Origin: Nepenthes gracilis
Taxonomy: Eukaryota > Streptophyta > Magnoliopsida > Caryophyllales > Nepenthaceae
DNA: 64,000 bases
NCBI GenBank assembly: GCA_033239525.1
Contig: BSYO01000013.1
Coordinates: forward strand, 2,318,501-2,382,500
Direction: 5' to 3'
The notes under the pieces: generated by a model
Told to the model about the DNA's origin: nothing
Database searches by the model: none
Seen by the model: only the letters and a program-made list of their open reading frames with translations
Shown: positions 23,430 through 36,619 of the stretch, piece after piece
How positions within the stretch are numbered: position 1 is the stretch's first letter
Layout of the letters: every line of letters begins with the position of its first letter
Made by a program: the position numbers and the translations under genes

Positions 23430-26400
23430 TGGTATCAGAGATATGGCATTAGAGATATGGCATCACACCATACCAAAAACACATCTAGTAATGACAACCC
23501 AGATCTTGACTACTCACAAACCCTCGATTTCAAAATCTTTCAGATCCGACCAACCCTTTTCGACTGGAAGCAGACAATAGTCCAGCCATTACTTTGGTCA
23601 CCGATTTGCTTACAGCCGACAACTATTCTACTTGGTCTAGAACCATGTGTCGAGCCTTGAGGGCTAAAAACAAACTCCAATTTATTGAATGTACTGTTCC
23701 TAAACCCATCGATTCCACCGATCTCCTCTTTGAAGCCTGGGGACAATGCAATGACATGGTGGTCTCTTGGATCCAGAACTCCATCAGTCTATCTATTAAA
23801 TCCAATGTTGTTTTTATTAATGATGCTTCCGAATTCTGAAAAAAATTACGTAACCGGTTCACCAAATAAAATAGGCCACGTATTTTTCAACTCAAAAAAT
23901 TCTTGGTGGGCCTCTTGCAAAAGCAAAATTCGGTAAGTGTGTGTTATGGTAAATTAAAAACGATCTGGGATGAACTCCTTATATATGACCCTCTCCCAGA
24001 TTGTGATTGCGGTAAAATCAAAGTGCTCATCTAGCGCTATCAGAGGGATTGTGTCATATAGTTTTTAATGGATCTCAATGACTCATATATTAATGTGCGA
24101 GATCAGATCATGTTGATGGATCCTCTTCCGTCCGTCAACAAGGTCTTTTTTATTGTTCAACAGTAAGAACGACAACATCAAATGTTATCCGTTGTGCACC
24201 ATTCAGAAACGATGGCTTTGGCTACAAAATGGACTATTAATAATCCTAAAAATATCGTGAAAAACAATCATATGCCAAAAAAAGATAGACCATTTTGTGT
24301 TCATTGCCGTGTTCCAGGACACACGTTATAGTAATGTTTCAAAATTGGGAATGCTGAGATTCCCACATGTACTATTGTCATAGACCTGGACATGTTATTG
24401 ATAAGTGTTATTAGATCCACGATTTTCCTCCCAACCATAAACTCTATGGTAAGTTTGGGACCACAGCCCTTTTCGCTGATCATTCAAGTTACACCACCAT
24501 GTCTAACCAAGAAGCTAATGAGAATGATAAAGTTGTATTGACCAAAGTGCAGTTCAAGCAACTCATGAATTTGCTTTAATCTAAAGACCCTACCATAGTG
24601 CCTTCTCCTCAAACGATTTAACAGAGTTCAACTCTTTTTGATCCCATTCGAGATCAATCAAAGGTAGCCAATATGAATGGTACCGATTTCTGCTCTGTCT
24701 CTTCCCCCTATAATAGAAAGAACATCTGAATTCTTGATATTTGGGTTACTGATCACATGATCTGTGACCCATCTTTATACCGTCATAAAGAGATACCAAT
24801 CTCCTATTTTGTCAAACTCCCTGACGGAAGTAATGCCCCTACTTCCCATATTGGAGCTGTTAAGTTGACTGATAAGATAACATTGCAAAATATATTATGT
24901 GTTCCTTCTTTTACATTTAATCTAATTTCTGTTAAGCAACTTGCTGATGTTCTTAATTGCTATTTATTTTTCTTCTCTGACATTTACCTAATTCAGGACA
25001 TTGCCTCTTGGATAACGATTGGGATTGGTGAAGAGAAAAATGGTTTATATTATTTGATGAATAATGAAGTTCATCCAAACTCCTTGACTGTTTTTCTCTC
25101 AAAATTTTTCAGTCACATCAAGAAGCCTTTTGCTAATTTTGTCTCATCGCCAGTAGACCTGTGACATTACCGATTAGGACACATTTCACATTTTAAGATT
25201 AAATTAATAAGCAATCCTCTTATAAAAGGAGTAGTGCATTCTATTAATAATAATCCCTATTCTATTTGTTACATGGCTAAACAACGTCGCATTCTCTTTT
25301 CTCCCAGAAGCCATAAGTCACACACATTATTCGATGTGGTGCATTGTGACTTGTGAGGACCTTACTCTGAAATTTTTTATGATGGATATAAATATTTTTT
25401 AACTATTGTTGATGATTTTTCAAGGAATATCTGGATTTATCTTCTGAAACAAAAATCAGATACAAAATTGTGCTTGGAAGCCTTTTACAACTTGGTTCCC
25501 GCATAATTTAACGTAAAAATTAAAGTCATTCGAAGTGACAATGGATCTGAATTTTCTCTGAGAGATTTCTACAATAAAAGAGGTGTTATCCATCAATAAA
25601 ATTGTGTGAAAATACCAGAACAAAATGGTGTTGTTGAACGTAAATACCAACATTTATTAAATGTTGTTGGGACTATTAGATTTCAATCGGGACTTCCCTT
25701 AAAATTCTAGAGTGATTGCATACTTACTACTACCTATATTATAAACAGAATTTTCACTCCATTGCTGGACAACAAGATTTCATATGAAATTTATTTGGAG
25801 TCAAACCAAATTATGACAACTTTCGAATATTTGGTTATTTATGTTTTGCTTTCACTCTCTCCCATGGGCGGAAAAAATTTGAGTCTAAAAGTAAAACTTG
25901 TATTTTTCTGGGATATCCTTTTGGAATTAAATGATATAAATTGTTTGATTTGTATAATCATATTACATTTTATTTCAGAGATGTCATTTTTCATGAGAAT
26001 ATCTTTCCCTACCCGAATATGACATCGAAACTGCTCCTAATAATGCAACGCCTCCCACAGTGCCCAATGCTGATCCTCCTCTTACTCAACAATCACCTTC
26101 CATACACGACTTAGATTTGAATTCGGTTACCGATCCTATACTAGATAGAGCTCAACCAACTACTATCATTTGTAATGATGAAGAGGAATCCAATTCATCC
26201 TTTGTTCATGACCAACTGGAGAATAGTCAAAAATTTTTAAGTGACAAGTTACAACCTAGTAATCTTCTTCCAAATATTCAATCCTCAGCAAAAGAGAACA
26301 TCCTCATTCGCAGAACCACCAGAGCTAGGAAAACCCCTCAATATTTGAAAGACTTTCATTGTCACCAAGCATCCCAAGCTACACCTTCCCAACCAACAGC

Positions 26401-28044
26401 ACAAATTTTTCCAGGCAAACCTTATCCCCTTAAAAATTACACATCATATCAAAAATTATCCCATGCTTATAGTTCCTTTTCATCTTCCATCTCATCTCAA
26501 GCTGAACCACAAACTTATGCTCAAGCCGTTTGTGATCCCAATCGGCAGACAGTAATCAACGATGAACTAAAAGCTTTAGAATCCAATAAAACCTAGATTA
26601 TCACTGATTTACCTCGAGAGAAGAAAGTTATCGGATGTTGATACGTATTCAAATTGAAGATGAATAGTGATGGGAGTATTGAAAGATACAAATGCCGATT
26701 AGTGGCTAAAGGATACACCCAAGAGGTAAGGGTAGATTACCATAAAATTTTTTCTCCTGTTGCTAAACTTACCATAGTTTGGTGTCTCTTGGCTGTAACT
26801 TCCATACACGGATGATATTTATATCATTTCGATGTAAATAACGCATTTATAAATGGAGTCTTAAATAAAAAAATCTATATGCAACAACCTCTCAATTACA
26901 CCAAAGAAAAATCCTACCGATATACAAGTTGTTAAAAAGTATATATGGTCTCAAACAAGCCTCTAGACAATGGTATACCAAGCTTTCTACTTTTCTTATC
27001 GCTTATGGCTTTGTTGAATCCAAGGTTGATTACAGTTTATTTACAAAACAAGATGACAAATTATTCACGGTTCTTCTAGTCTATGTTGATGACATAATTG
27101 TTGTAAGTAATTGTTTGGATGCCATTACATCTATCAAATCATTTCTTAATCAAACTTTCAATATTAAAAACCTCGAGATACTGTGATATTTTTTTGGTAT
27201 AGAAGTCGCACGATCGACAAAAAGTATACACATTTGTCAACGAAAATACACTCTTGACATTTTAGCTGATTCTGGCTCAATTGGTGCCAAACCTCTTAAA
27301 CTACCAATGGACCAAAATTTGAAATTGAGTAAGCAAACCAGGGTGGTCTTGCAGAATCCGAGTGTATATAGAAGGCTTACTGGCCGCCTTCTTTATCTCA
27401 CCGTCACAAGACAAGACATAGCCTATGCAGTATACATTTTAAGTCAATTTATGGATCAGCCCACTTCGAATTATATGAATGCTGCATATTAAGTTTTGCG
27501 ATATCTAAAATTAAATCCAGGACAAGGCATATTGTTTTCTTCTACCTCTAACATTCAACTAAGAACTTTTTGTGATGTAGATTGGGCTCCATGTCCAGAC
27601 ACACGAAGATCTATTATCGGTTATTGTATTTTTATTGAAAATTCTCTCGTTTTATGAAAATGCAAGAAACAGTCAATGGTCTCTCACTCTTCCGCAGATG
27701 CCGAATATAGATAAATGGCCACAACTTGTTGTGAATTATCTTGGTTACGTTATATTTTGCATGACTTGCAGGTTTCACATCCACATGCAGCATACCAGCA
27801 TTGTGATAATCAAGTGACATTTCACATGCAGCCAACCCCATTTTTCATGAGCGCACTAACCACATCGAGTTGGACTGTTGTCTTATTCGTGACAAAATTT
27901 AAGAATGGAGCATTCGTATACACCATATCACCACACATAATCAGCTCGCATATATATTCATCAAGATTTTACCCTCACACCGGCTAAATTCACATTTATC
28001 CAAGATGAGAATTATCAATATATATACTCCATCTTGCGGGGACG

Positions 28045-28371
28045 TATTAGAAAATACGTAATTTTCCTACTTTGTAAATATTATATTTAGAAAATTGTAT
28101 TTTAGGACACATATAATTTCTTATTATTTTTTTGTCATTTGTTTTTTCCTTTATGATATTGTATAGATATTTTAGGATATTAGGAGATTTTATTTTTTTG
28201 TTTTTGGATTATAAATTGATTCACAGGCGGCGTCTTCTGTGTGTAACTTTTCAGAAGCAATAATAATATTGTAAGGCTTTGCTTGTTCCCAACCTGCACG
28301 ACTGTTTTTCTTCTTTCCTCACCGTCTTCTTCCTCATTCCTCACCTTTCGGTTCTGCTTCATATTCTTACA
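28045..28371 (+). repeat. 3' LTR of the first Copia element
   Basis: Pairs with 23101-23429. Preceded by the purine-rich GCGGGGACG. The 5 bp on the two outer flanks (AAGCA left, AAATC right) do not match as a target duplication. Confidence 0.9.
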
Positions 28372-28480
28372 AAATCAGAGGAAGATTTCGAATTACTTTC
28401 ACAATAAGTAGTTTCAGATCAATAAGATCAGTGCAATTTGAAGAAGATGAATCAGAAAAAAGGAAATGGAGCATATATTT

Positions 28481-29571
28481 ATTTGGTTTTGGTTCCCTCT
28501 CTAGCGATACCACAACAAAATGATTGGACCGTTTGGAGGATATACGTTATTTGCATGTGAAATACTCTGCTGAAAAAGTTAAGAAAAGTCATACAAGATT
28601 TGTGCAAATGTCGGTTGATAGTGATATAAGTGACAAAGGACAGTGAAGGGACGTGTGATGTTTGTGCAAAAGTCTGCCCAATGTTAGTTAAGGATCAGCT
28701 GAGCGGTAATAATTATTGAAAATTGTGTGATATTTGTGCCAAGGCTGACTAAGTGTCGGTTGAAGGTCAACTGTATAGCAATGGTCATTTAAAGCCGCAC
28801 AAAATTTGTTCAAGAAGCAATCAAGCGAAAGGCATTTCCAATAAAATAAGCAATATCTGTGCCTACTAAGGACCTTATAGATAATTATGTGCTAATTCCA
28901 GTTGTACCAATACCTGAAGGGCACGTGCATAGATCGTCCTAAGGGGGCTATCACGCCTATTGTATGTGAAGAGCTCACGTGTGCCAAGATTACTATAAAA
29001 TCGTACTTAATATGATTTAAGAATTAGCAAAAGTTTTTGAGGATTAGCAGAAACAGAAATTGTGTGTGTTGTATGAGCAACACAGTAATTTTGAGTGCAA
29101 TTTTAATATAAGGAGTATCACAAAAAGATAGAGAAGAAAGAAAAGAAAGAACATGAAGAGGTTCATATTTGATTGAGAATCGATTTGAGTTTCATTATTT
29201 ATTAAAGTTGGATACGTTATTCTAATATATATTTAAAATGTATTACTGTTTGGTTGGCTGCTTTTATTTTTGTTGTATTTTTTCTCTTGTCGGTTATTAA
29301 GTATATTGGATGTTGTATTCGACCATTTTTTACTTGGGTTGTAATGAAAGGCTATTAAAGGAGATTATTTTGTAACTGTCGCTATCTTTATAACGAATTT
29401 GTTCAAAATTCATCTCATAATTATTTTTCTTGGTTTGGATGAATTTTTATATTAAAAATTATTATGTAATATTATATTTTTTATATTCAACTATTTAATA
29501 GTTGACATTTGAGAGGAGACTTGGGTTTATTCTGCTGTACTAGTTGCATGTGTCTTGGCCAAATCCCATTA
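28481..29571 (+). repeat. 5' LTR of the second Copia element
   Basis: Pairs with 31082-32245 through several long matching stretches, e.g. GGAGGATATAC (28535 and 31136) and AAAGGCATTTC (28831 and 31441). The start ATTTGGTTTTGG and end CCAAATCCCATTA are mutated versions of the partner's ends. Confidence 0.8.
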
Positions 29572-31081
29572 AGTAATATTAAAAAGTCAGTTTTTTGAGA
29601 TTATGAAAATCATAATTTGATGGCGCTGACATCAAAAGGTTTGTCACTCCATGTTGAGTAATTTAATAGATAAAAAATTTTATTTTTTAATAAGAAAAGG
29701 TGAAAAACTTTTTAACTTAAGAATGAATAATAAAAGCACTACAGAACAGGATGATAAGTTGGAGAAGATGAATGATTCCGAATAACAAGATATAAGGTAT
29801 TTTACTAATTATACAATCAAGTTATATATTGTGGATAACATTGTAGAAGTCATCGACTTATTAGATCTAGTAGAATTATGGTTAAAGCTTAAGGGTTTGT
29901 GTAAATTCAAGTCATTAACGATAAGATCATATGTAAAGAATAAATTTTGTGGCCTTCTATTGTTGGAAGGAAAATTTTTTTAAAAGCACTTAGTGGATTC
30001 AACCGAATTTTGATGTAAATCTCTACCATTGATGAGAAGGTTAAGGATGGAGACAAGGTGTAGGCATTACCGGCTTGTTTGGCAGTCTCATATGATCATA
30101 TTATCATGACACTATTGTTTAAAAAGAATACGCTCAATCTTGATGAGACTATCACTTCTATACTTATGAATGAGTTTAGTTGAAAGAAAAATGGTAAGGT
30201 TTTGGGAGAATTGAGTGTTATGGTGTCCACTAGCAGTTAGGGGTATGGAAGGTCAAGGGATCGAGGCAACAAGTAGGAGAGGAGTAACAGCCAGTCTAAA
30301 TTTTAGGATATTGAGTACTTCCATTACAGTAAAAAGGGTCACGTGAAGTGAGATTATTTCGAGAGAAAATAGGAGGAGGGCTACAATGATTAACAAGAGA
30401 GGAGGAATCATAATAGAAATGATTAGGCCTCTAGCATTATCAACGAAGACCTTCTAGTCATTCATGCGAAAAAGACACAGAATTTTAAAAGCTATAAAAT
30501 GAGTTGGGTGATGGATAATAATTTTTCACATCATGAGAGACGAGGAAGTTCCTTTTTAACTTACATATACAATTGGACTACGGAATATTGAAGATAAATG
30601 ATAACTCGTCAATAGCAATTAGTATCGAGGATATTAGTTTACAGATAGGTAATGAGACGAAACTCGTATTTAGGGGCATGCAACATGCCCTAGATATCCG
30701 ATTGAATGTGATTTTAATTGAAAAGTTTAATAATTAGGGCTTTTATACGGTGTTTAGAAAAGGCTAACAGAAGCTCACCAAAGACACCTCATTTGTGGTA
30801 AAAGGAAGCAGGTGTTCAAGCTAATATTTAATAAAAATTTAATTATCAAAGATAATGTTAATGTGACCAGTAGGTGAATTGGTCAATACAGTGGGAAGAG
30901 AGATCGAGGAAGAGTGTAAGGGGGAGTGGAAATACTTCATGTTTAGTAGAGTAAAAGAAGGTATCTTTTAAATTCATAGAGGTTGACCTTAGGATCCCCA
31001 TGGAGTAAAAGTCACCAAAGGTAAGAGATAGTAGTTGTCTGTAAGTACGAGGGGTCCTCCATGAGATCATGGAGGAAAGTT

Positions 31082-32245
31082 TGTTGGTTTTGGATAATTT
31101 CCTTGTCGATATCAAAATCAACGGGCAGGTCATCTGGAGGATATACAATGTTTATGTATGGAACAGTTGGAATGAAAAAGTCAAGTAAAGTTGCGCAATA
31201 TTCACACAAATATTGGATGAAGGTCAGTTGAGAGTCGTCCAAATAACAAATGACTCCTAAGGGTTGTGTGATATTCGTGTAAAAGTCGGCTGAGTGTCGG
31301 TCGAGAGTCGGCTGAGTGGTGATGGTCACTAAGGGTCGCGTGAGATTCATATAAAGATCAGCTAAGTATTAATCCAATGTTGACCGAGCAAGAAGGGTCA
31401 CTGGAGGTCGCATAAGGTTCGTGTAAGGAGTAATCAAGTGAAAGGCATTTCTGGTGAATAAGTGGTGTTTGTCCCCAATAGGCACATAATAGATGGTTGT
31501 GCATCGATTCTAGTGAGGCTAGCGTCTTAAGGGTACATGCGTGGATTTCCTAAAGGGAGAATATACCTGTTACATGCGCGCTAAGATTGCTATAAAGTCA
31601 CACTTCATGTAGTTTTAAAAGTAATTTCAATACAATGAGTATTATACAAGGAAGAGAAGGGAGAAAAAATAGAAGAAGAAGAGGTTTACATGTGATTGAG
31701 ATCCAATTCGAGTTCTATTCTTTGTTAAAGTCGAATACATTATTCTAGTCTATTTCTAGAACGTATTACCTTTTAGTTGTTCTTATTCTTGTCGTATTTC
31801 TTATCTTGTATATTGTTAGGTGTATTTTGGGTTATATTCGATCATTTTTCATTTAGGTTATAATGAAAATTTCTTAAAGAGAGCTATTTTATCGGCATTA
31901 TCTTTATGGTAAATTTATTCATAATTTGTTCTGTGAGTTTTTATTCTTGTTGTATTTTTTATCTTGTACGTTGTTAGGTGTATTTTGAATTATATTCGAT
32001 CATTTTTCACTCAAGTTATAATGAACGTTTCTTAAAGAGAGTTATCTTGTTAGCACTATCTTTATAGTAAATTTATTCATAATTTGTCTAGTGACTTTTT
32101 TCTTTGGTTTGGAAAAATTTTCTACATTAAAAATCATAGTGCAAAATTGTGTTCTTTATACTCAAATATTTGATGGTTGATATTGATATAAGGTTTGGGT
32201 TTGTTTTGTTGTATTGATTGAATGTATTTTTGCCAAATCTCAACA
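31082..32245 (+). repeat. 3' LTR of the second Copia element, with internal duplication
   Basis: Starts TGTTGGTTTTGG and ends CCAAATCTCAACA, near-perfect inverted termini. About 158 bp are duplicated in tandem inside it (31781-31938 and 31939-32096), which explains why it is longer than the 5' LTR. Confidence 0.85.
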
Positions 32246-32999
32246 ATACTGGCAAATAATTACTACGCCATACAAACAGTCCAAACAGAAAGGTAAAATT
32301 TATTGCAAATTAACTTAGGGGACGAGCAATCATGGTTATAACTCTCTTCAGCAGGGCCTTAATGTCATTCTCTAATCTGGCTCTCATCTCAGGCGAAAAA
32401 TCATTTCAGATTTCTTCAGCAGGCCCTTAATGAAGGTTCTGCTTCAGGTTGACAAGGGAAGGCTTCATGACAAGCAGTGGTTGGCTGAAATCCGTCAGGT
32501 GGATTTAACGACTTAGCAGCAACATTAGTGTTCAGACCCGTTGAAGAAAAAGATGAATGCGGCCACATGTCCTGCGGGCAAACCTCTGATACGATGTATT
32601 TAGCGATGTTTCCAATTGTATCAGGACTGATTTTAGGGTTTGAACACTTGCCAGCTGCTGTTCCTTCCTCCCTCTTCTTTTGTCCACCTTCCATTGAAGC
32701 TTGCTTCGGCTCTTTGCTTGTGATTCTTCCATCAAGGAGCCAGTTGCCATGGCATAATCATTCAAATCTGATTTGATTACTGCTTCTTCCCACCCCAAAG
32801 GAACCGCAGCTGTAGCTTCCTTCTACCTTCGCTTGTTATGAGGCTCACAAACCACTGCAACAAGGTTACCATCATCAGAGAATCGACTGGCAGTGAACAA
32901 CTTGCGGCAGTTGCCAGGCTTCTCTTCCTTTGCTTATTCTGGTTATCCGTATCCTTGTTCTCCACTCCTTGTTAGGCTTCATATGCCGAATTTTTGCAC

Positions 33000-33910
33000 A
33001 AAAAGTAGAGAACTAATCTCTACAAGTATTATTTGGAACCGTTTGGTTGAACTTCTGAGTAGAATATAATAATATACACCACAAAATAGTAAATATAAAT
33101 TTAAAAAGTTATAATATTTTATGTGAAAAATCTCTTTAAAAAAGGAGGGAAAAAATTACAGGACTATAAGTTTAAAAATATTTATTATATGGTGAATCTT
33201 AGTTATAAAAATTCAAATAATATGAGGATACAATACCTTCTAACAAAAGGCCAAGCAATAAAAAATATAAGAGTAAATAAGAAAAAAATGACTAGCAAAA
33301 TATTCTTCTTAATATAAAAAATAACGTATCCAAGATCAGTAAAAAATAGAACATAATTTAAATTTCAAACAAATAAGTAAATCTTCATCTTCTTTATTTT
33401 TTTTCTTCCTCTTCTTTCTCTATCTGTGTCGCACTCAAAAAGATTTAAAAATTTCGTAAGTATTCACTCTAACAAAACAATAGGTGCTTTTATAATTGAA
33501 TTAGTACATATGTGCCCCTCATGTGCATTAGATGTGATCCCATTTGGGTAATCCATGCATGTGCCCTTTAGATGCTGTCCCCTCTGGGATTGACACACAA
33601 TCATTTATCTTGTGCAGATCTTTTTAGTTTACTGAGAATGGCTCTCGCTTGGTTGGCGCTCATATGGGGCTTGTACTATCCTCCAGTGAGTTTAATCATT
33701 TAGCTGATATTCAACCATTATTTAACTGATTTCTCATGAATATCGTGTGAACCTCCCATGTTCCTTGTCGCTTGGATGAACCCTTGGCCACCATTGCTTG
33801 ACTTTTTGGTCTGAGCGAGCGTGTTACTGGATGACAAGTTAACAGGTTTATGGCTCATAAAAAAATAATTCAAAAAACTTAAACACTCTTGAATTAGAAA
33901 ATCATGATAA
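33000..33910. mobile_element. Insertion inside the duplicated gene
   Basis: No counterpart in the parent gene between 19200 and 19250. Part of it (33060-33430) resembles 36790-37020, sharing segments such as TAATATAAAAAATAACGTATCCAAGATCAGT-like sequence and a TTCCTCTTCTTTCTC stretch. It is probably part of a dispersed element, perhaps an LTR fragment. Ends are approximate. Confidence 0.5.
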
Positions 33911-34520
33911 TGAATTTTCCTGATGAATCAAAATGCATGTTATCCTGAGGATGCAGACAATCCAGAACAGCCAAATGCAACTTCATGAGCAATTCCTCTG
34001 AAGATGCATTTATTTCCCCTCCAGATTACCAGGGGCAGCAACAACGGACGTCCTTAACAATGTCTTCTGTTTTCTTTTGCTGCTGTGCTTTACAATTGGA
34101 GGGGACACGCCATGGCGGCTAGAGTGCGGCTGCCACCCTTCTTTCTTCCTCCTATTTTTAGGATCCCCCTCATTATCAGTCTCCAATTCTTTCACACTCA
34201 AATCTCCCTAGGAAGGCAACAAGTACTTGCTCTTATTTTGCCCTCTTAATGCAGAACCACTATCGGTTCTTAGTTTAGAAGCATCACTCTTTTGTTTCCC
34301 ATCCATGGCTATGTCTGTGCCTAGTGACTGAAAATTAGAGTGAGAATTGAAGAAGAATGTGGGGGTGATGGAGGGGGTAATTGGAGAGTGCGGACGGAAG
34401 ACAATGGCGATGAGCTGTGGTGGATATGGAGAGCAGCGGCTGCCTGTAGTGCAAGTTGACAATAATACCAAGGAGATGGATCGGACTCAACACAAACTGC
34501 TTGGTATTTATAGCGAATGA

Positions 34521-35132
34521 TGTTTAGCCAAAAATAATATGAAATAAACACGATTCCATTTTCCAAAAAATGGTCTTTAATTTGTTGATTTTTCTCATAT
34601 TATAAGTGATGACTGATAAGATTGAGGATTCAATTTTGGCTAAATATTCATCCAACTCTAACTATCCATCTACAAAGAAAGAGTCATCTAACAAATTTCC
34701 TGGACTATTGATTAATTATTGGCTATTTATTATGATTGTCCAATCTTGTTTAATATGCTTTCGGTGTTTTGTCATTTTAATCCATGTGTAATTGATGGTT
34801 AGGCAATTTTCCTATGCTATATTATCTACATTATTATTTCTTTGTCAAGGTTGGGTGGATTTTTGTTCCATAGGCCATGATGGATAACAAGTGACACACA
34901 GCTTTATTAATAAGGTGGGTATTTGATCATCCATTTATTTTAAGAAAATACACCAAAGTAATTTGAGGATTATTATTCTAAATTTTGTAAGTTTAGAACA
35001 ACAATATGACTGTAACACTTCTTAGTAATTTTAAAATATATTGCAACATCTTTTTATTTTTGATTATCTAGATTTTTTAGATTTTAAGTTGTTTTTTTTT
35101 GCATTTGATATATTTTTATATATAATATATTT
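34521..35132. other. Intergenic, no gene seen
   Basis: AT-rich, only short frames, nothing recognised. Confidence 0.5.
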
Positions 35133-36106
35133 TGACGCGTCCTTAGATCCGAATTGCTATATGAATTAGAGAGCCATTTGATCTCTCCTGACATATCGAA
35201 AAAAAACGGGTCCAATATCCATTTTTGATAACCTGGATCATATACACGACAATAAATAAATGAGAGGTTAGAGGATGGTGGGACTCGCTCTCCAATATAT
35301 CTTCCGACACTCAAATTAGAAATTTTTTTTACGATGATTAGAAAGATGAATGATGTAGTATGTTGCACGGATGAGAAAAGGATGAGGGATTGAGTGTGGA
35401 CCGGAGAATTAGGCTATGAGGGATGCGCTTGACGGGGAGCGGCTTCTGAGAAAGTGTGTACTTGTAGATTGAGTGGCTTAAGAGAGATGAGAGAGAGCTC
35501 TTTGATCTTTTTGGAATGCTTGTGTGCTAGAATCATTCGGTCCTTCTTCTCACAATGGTGAAAGGGTATTTATAGATTAGAGTTGGTGCAGCTTTTGCGG
35601 TTAATATCAGCTGCCTTGACAGATCTGCTAAGTTGTCTTGTGATTATAAAAGGGGGTGCATATAGCAATTGTGGCTGTTAGGGGATATTCCTTAATTTTT
35701 CAGGACGATATTAGAGGTCGCTATATGACAATTACCTTTTGGGGGGATTTATTAAGCCATAACTGTCATTTTAGGGTGAATTATGAGTAATATTCTAGAA
35801 ATATTAGCTAAGCTGTTATGACAAGTTCCATGCACGCTGTATTGTCGGGGTATTGAGAGCTGTGGAGGAGAGTCAACCACGAGCACGACGACACGAAACC
35901 CTAATCGTCCACTCCATACTCAAGTTAACCTGTCTTGGCCATTCGTATCACTACCTAGACCTTTGATCTGTCCGTCTGTGTGATGGGCTGCTGGCATTTG
36001 GGTTTTCCTTCTGCCAACATTGTGCCTCTTCAACCTTGAGTGAACATCCGCTGGGCCACTGCCTCCCCCGTGGGCCAGCCTCTGGGCCGGCCTTGTTGGG
36101 CCCAAC
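35133..36106. mobile_element. Solo-LTR-like repeat, copy 1
   Basis: Starts TGACGCGTCC and ends in the 14-bp palindrome TGTTGGGCCCAACA (36093-36106). GC content is higher than the neighbourhood. The left third has a diverged relative starting TGATGCGTCC at 37580. No coding sequence. A solo LTR is the simplest reading; family not assigned. Confidence 0.5.
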
Positions 36107-36619
36107 ATATTCTTTATAATACAATGAATTCTAAATACAAATAAAAGTTAAAATTTAGAAATTCGAGCTAACTTATGATCAATCAAAAACTTAGTAGTAG
36201 TTCTACCACAGCAGTAGCACCAGGAAACAAGAATTTCCCCTTTCTATTGCAATCTGAATCAGGAAATGACTCCCCTTTTTTTCTCTAACCAAGAATTTCA
36301 GTCCTACTTTGTTTATTTGGCCCCAATTTCAGGTGAACGACTTCATTAAGTGATAAATTAGGTAAGTCCAGGTGCAACAACATAATTTAGACACAGTGAT
36401 CACGATCTGAATTGAGATGTTTCAAGTTGCCAACTTTAACTGTGCTGACTTGTGTGCATTATTTCTCCATATTCGCAATTCACTTTGTGTGTTTTGGGCT
36501 GAATAATGAATTTTAGTTGAATAACCTTATTTCTAAATGCCATCAATAATTTAGTTCAAGCATCTAACAACATAATTTAAATTTGTGATGATGGATCTCT
36601 TGGTATTAACAAGATCTTT

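Larger units (their letters stand above)
23101..28371 (+). mobile_element. Copia-type LTR retrotransposon, full length, decayed
   Basis: Order is LTR (23101-23429), Met-tRNA primer site (TGGTATCAGAGA, 23430-23441), gag-like (about 23457-24590), protease region (about 24730-24800), integrase (25160-25690), reverse transcriptase (26590-27190), RNase H (27330-27790), purine-rich tract (about 28036-28044), LTR (28045-28371). Integrase before reverse transcriptase is the Copia order. Visible motifs include IRSDNGSEF and PEQNGVVER (integrase), YVDDIIV (reverse transcriptase) and SSADAEYR (RNase H). Many stops and frame breaks make it inactive. The protease site is damaged: WVTDHM stands where a D-S/T-G-A motif should precede DHM. 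Confidence 0.93.
28481..32245 (+). mobile_element. Second Copia-type element, deletion derivative
   Basis: LTRs at 28481-29571 and 31082-32245. The 3' LTR has the classical TGTTGG...CAACA ends; the 5' LTR ends are mutated. The interior (about 1.5 kb) keeps gag remains near 29820-29960 (LWLKLKGLCKFKSLT), a decayed zinc knuckle near 30310 with Cys positions lost (YFHYSKKGHVK), and a gag-pre-integrase remnant at about 30610-30740. Integrase, reverse transcriptase and RNase H are absent. A purine tract GGAGGAAAG precedes the 3' LTR. It is non-autonomous and inserted in the 3' flank of the duplicated gene. Confidence 0.85.
28372..34520 (-). pseudogene. Broken duplicate of the repeat-array gene, split by insertions
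   Basis: Matches the gene at 18389-20191 block by block in the same order and strand. 28372-28480 matches its 3' flank (18243-18330). 32246-33000 matches the C-terminal half (18360-19200). 33910-34310 matches the start plus the middle. 34320-34520 matches the leader and promoter (21940-22190). A second Copia element lies between the first two blocks and another insertion between the next two. Shared pieces include the start MDGKQKSDAS and the segment SPPIVKHSSKRKQK. The 16-residue repeat array is missing, and the leader runs straight into the coding start without the 1.7-kb intron. Frame breaks and internal stops make it non-functional. Confidence 0.8.
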
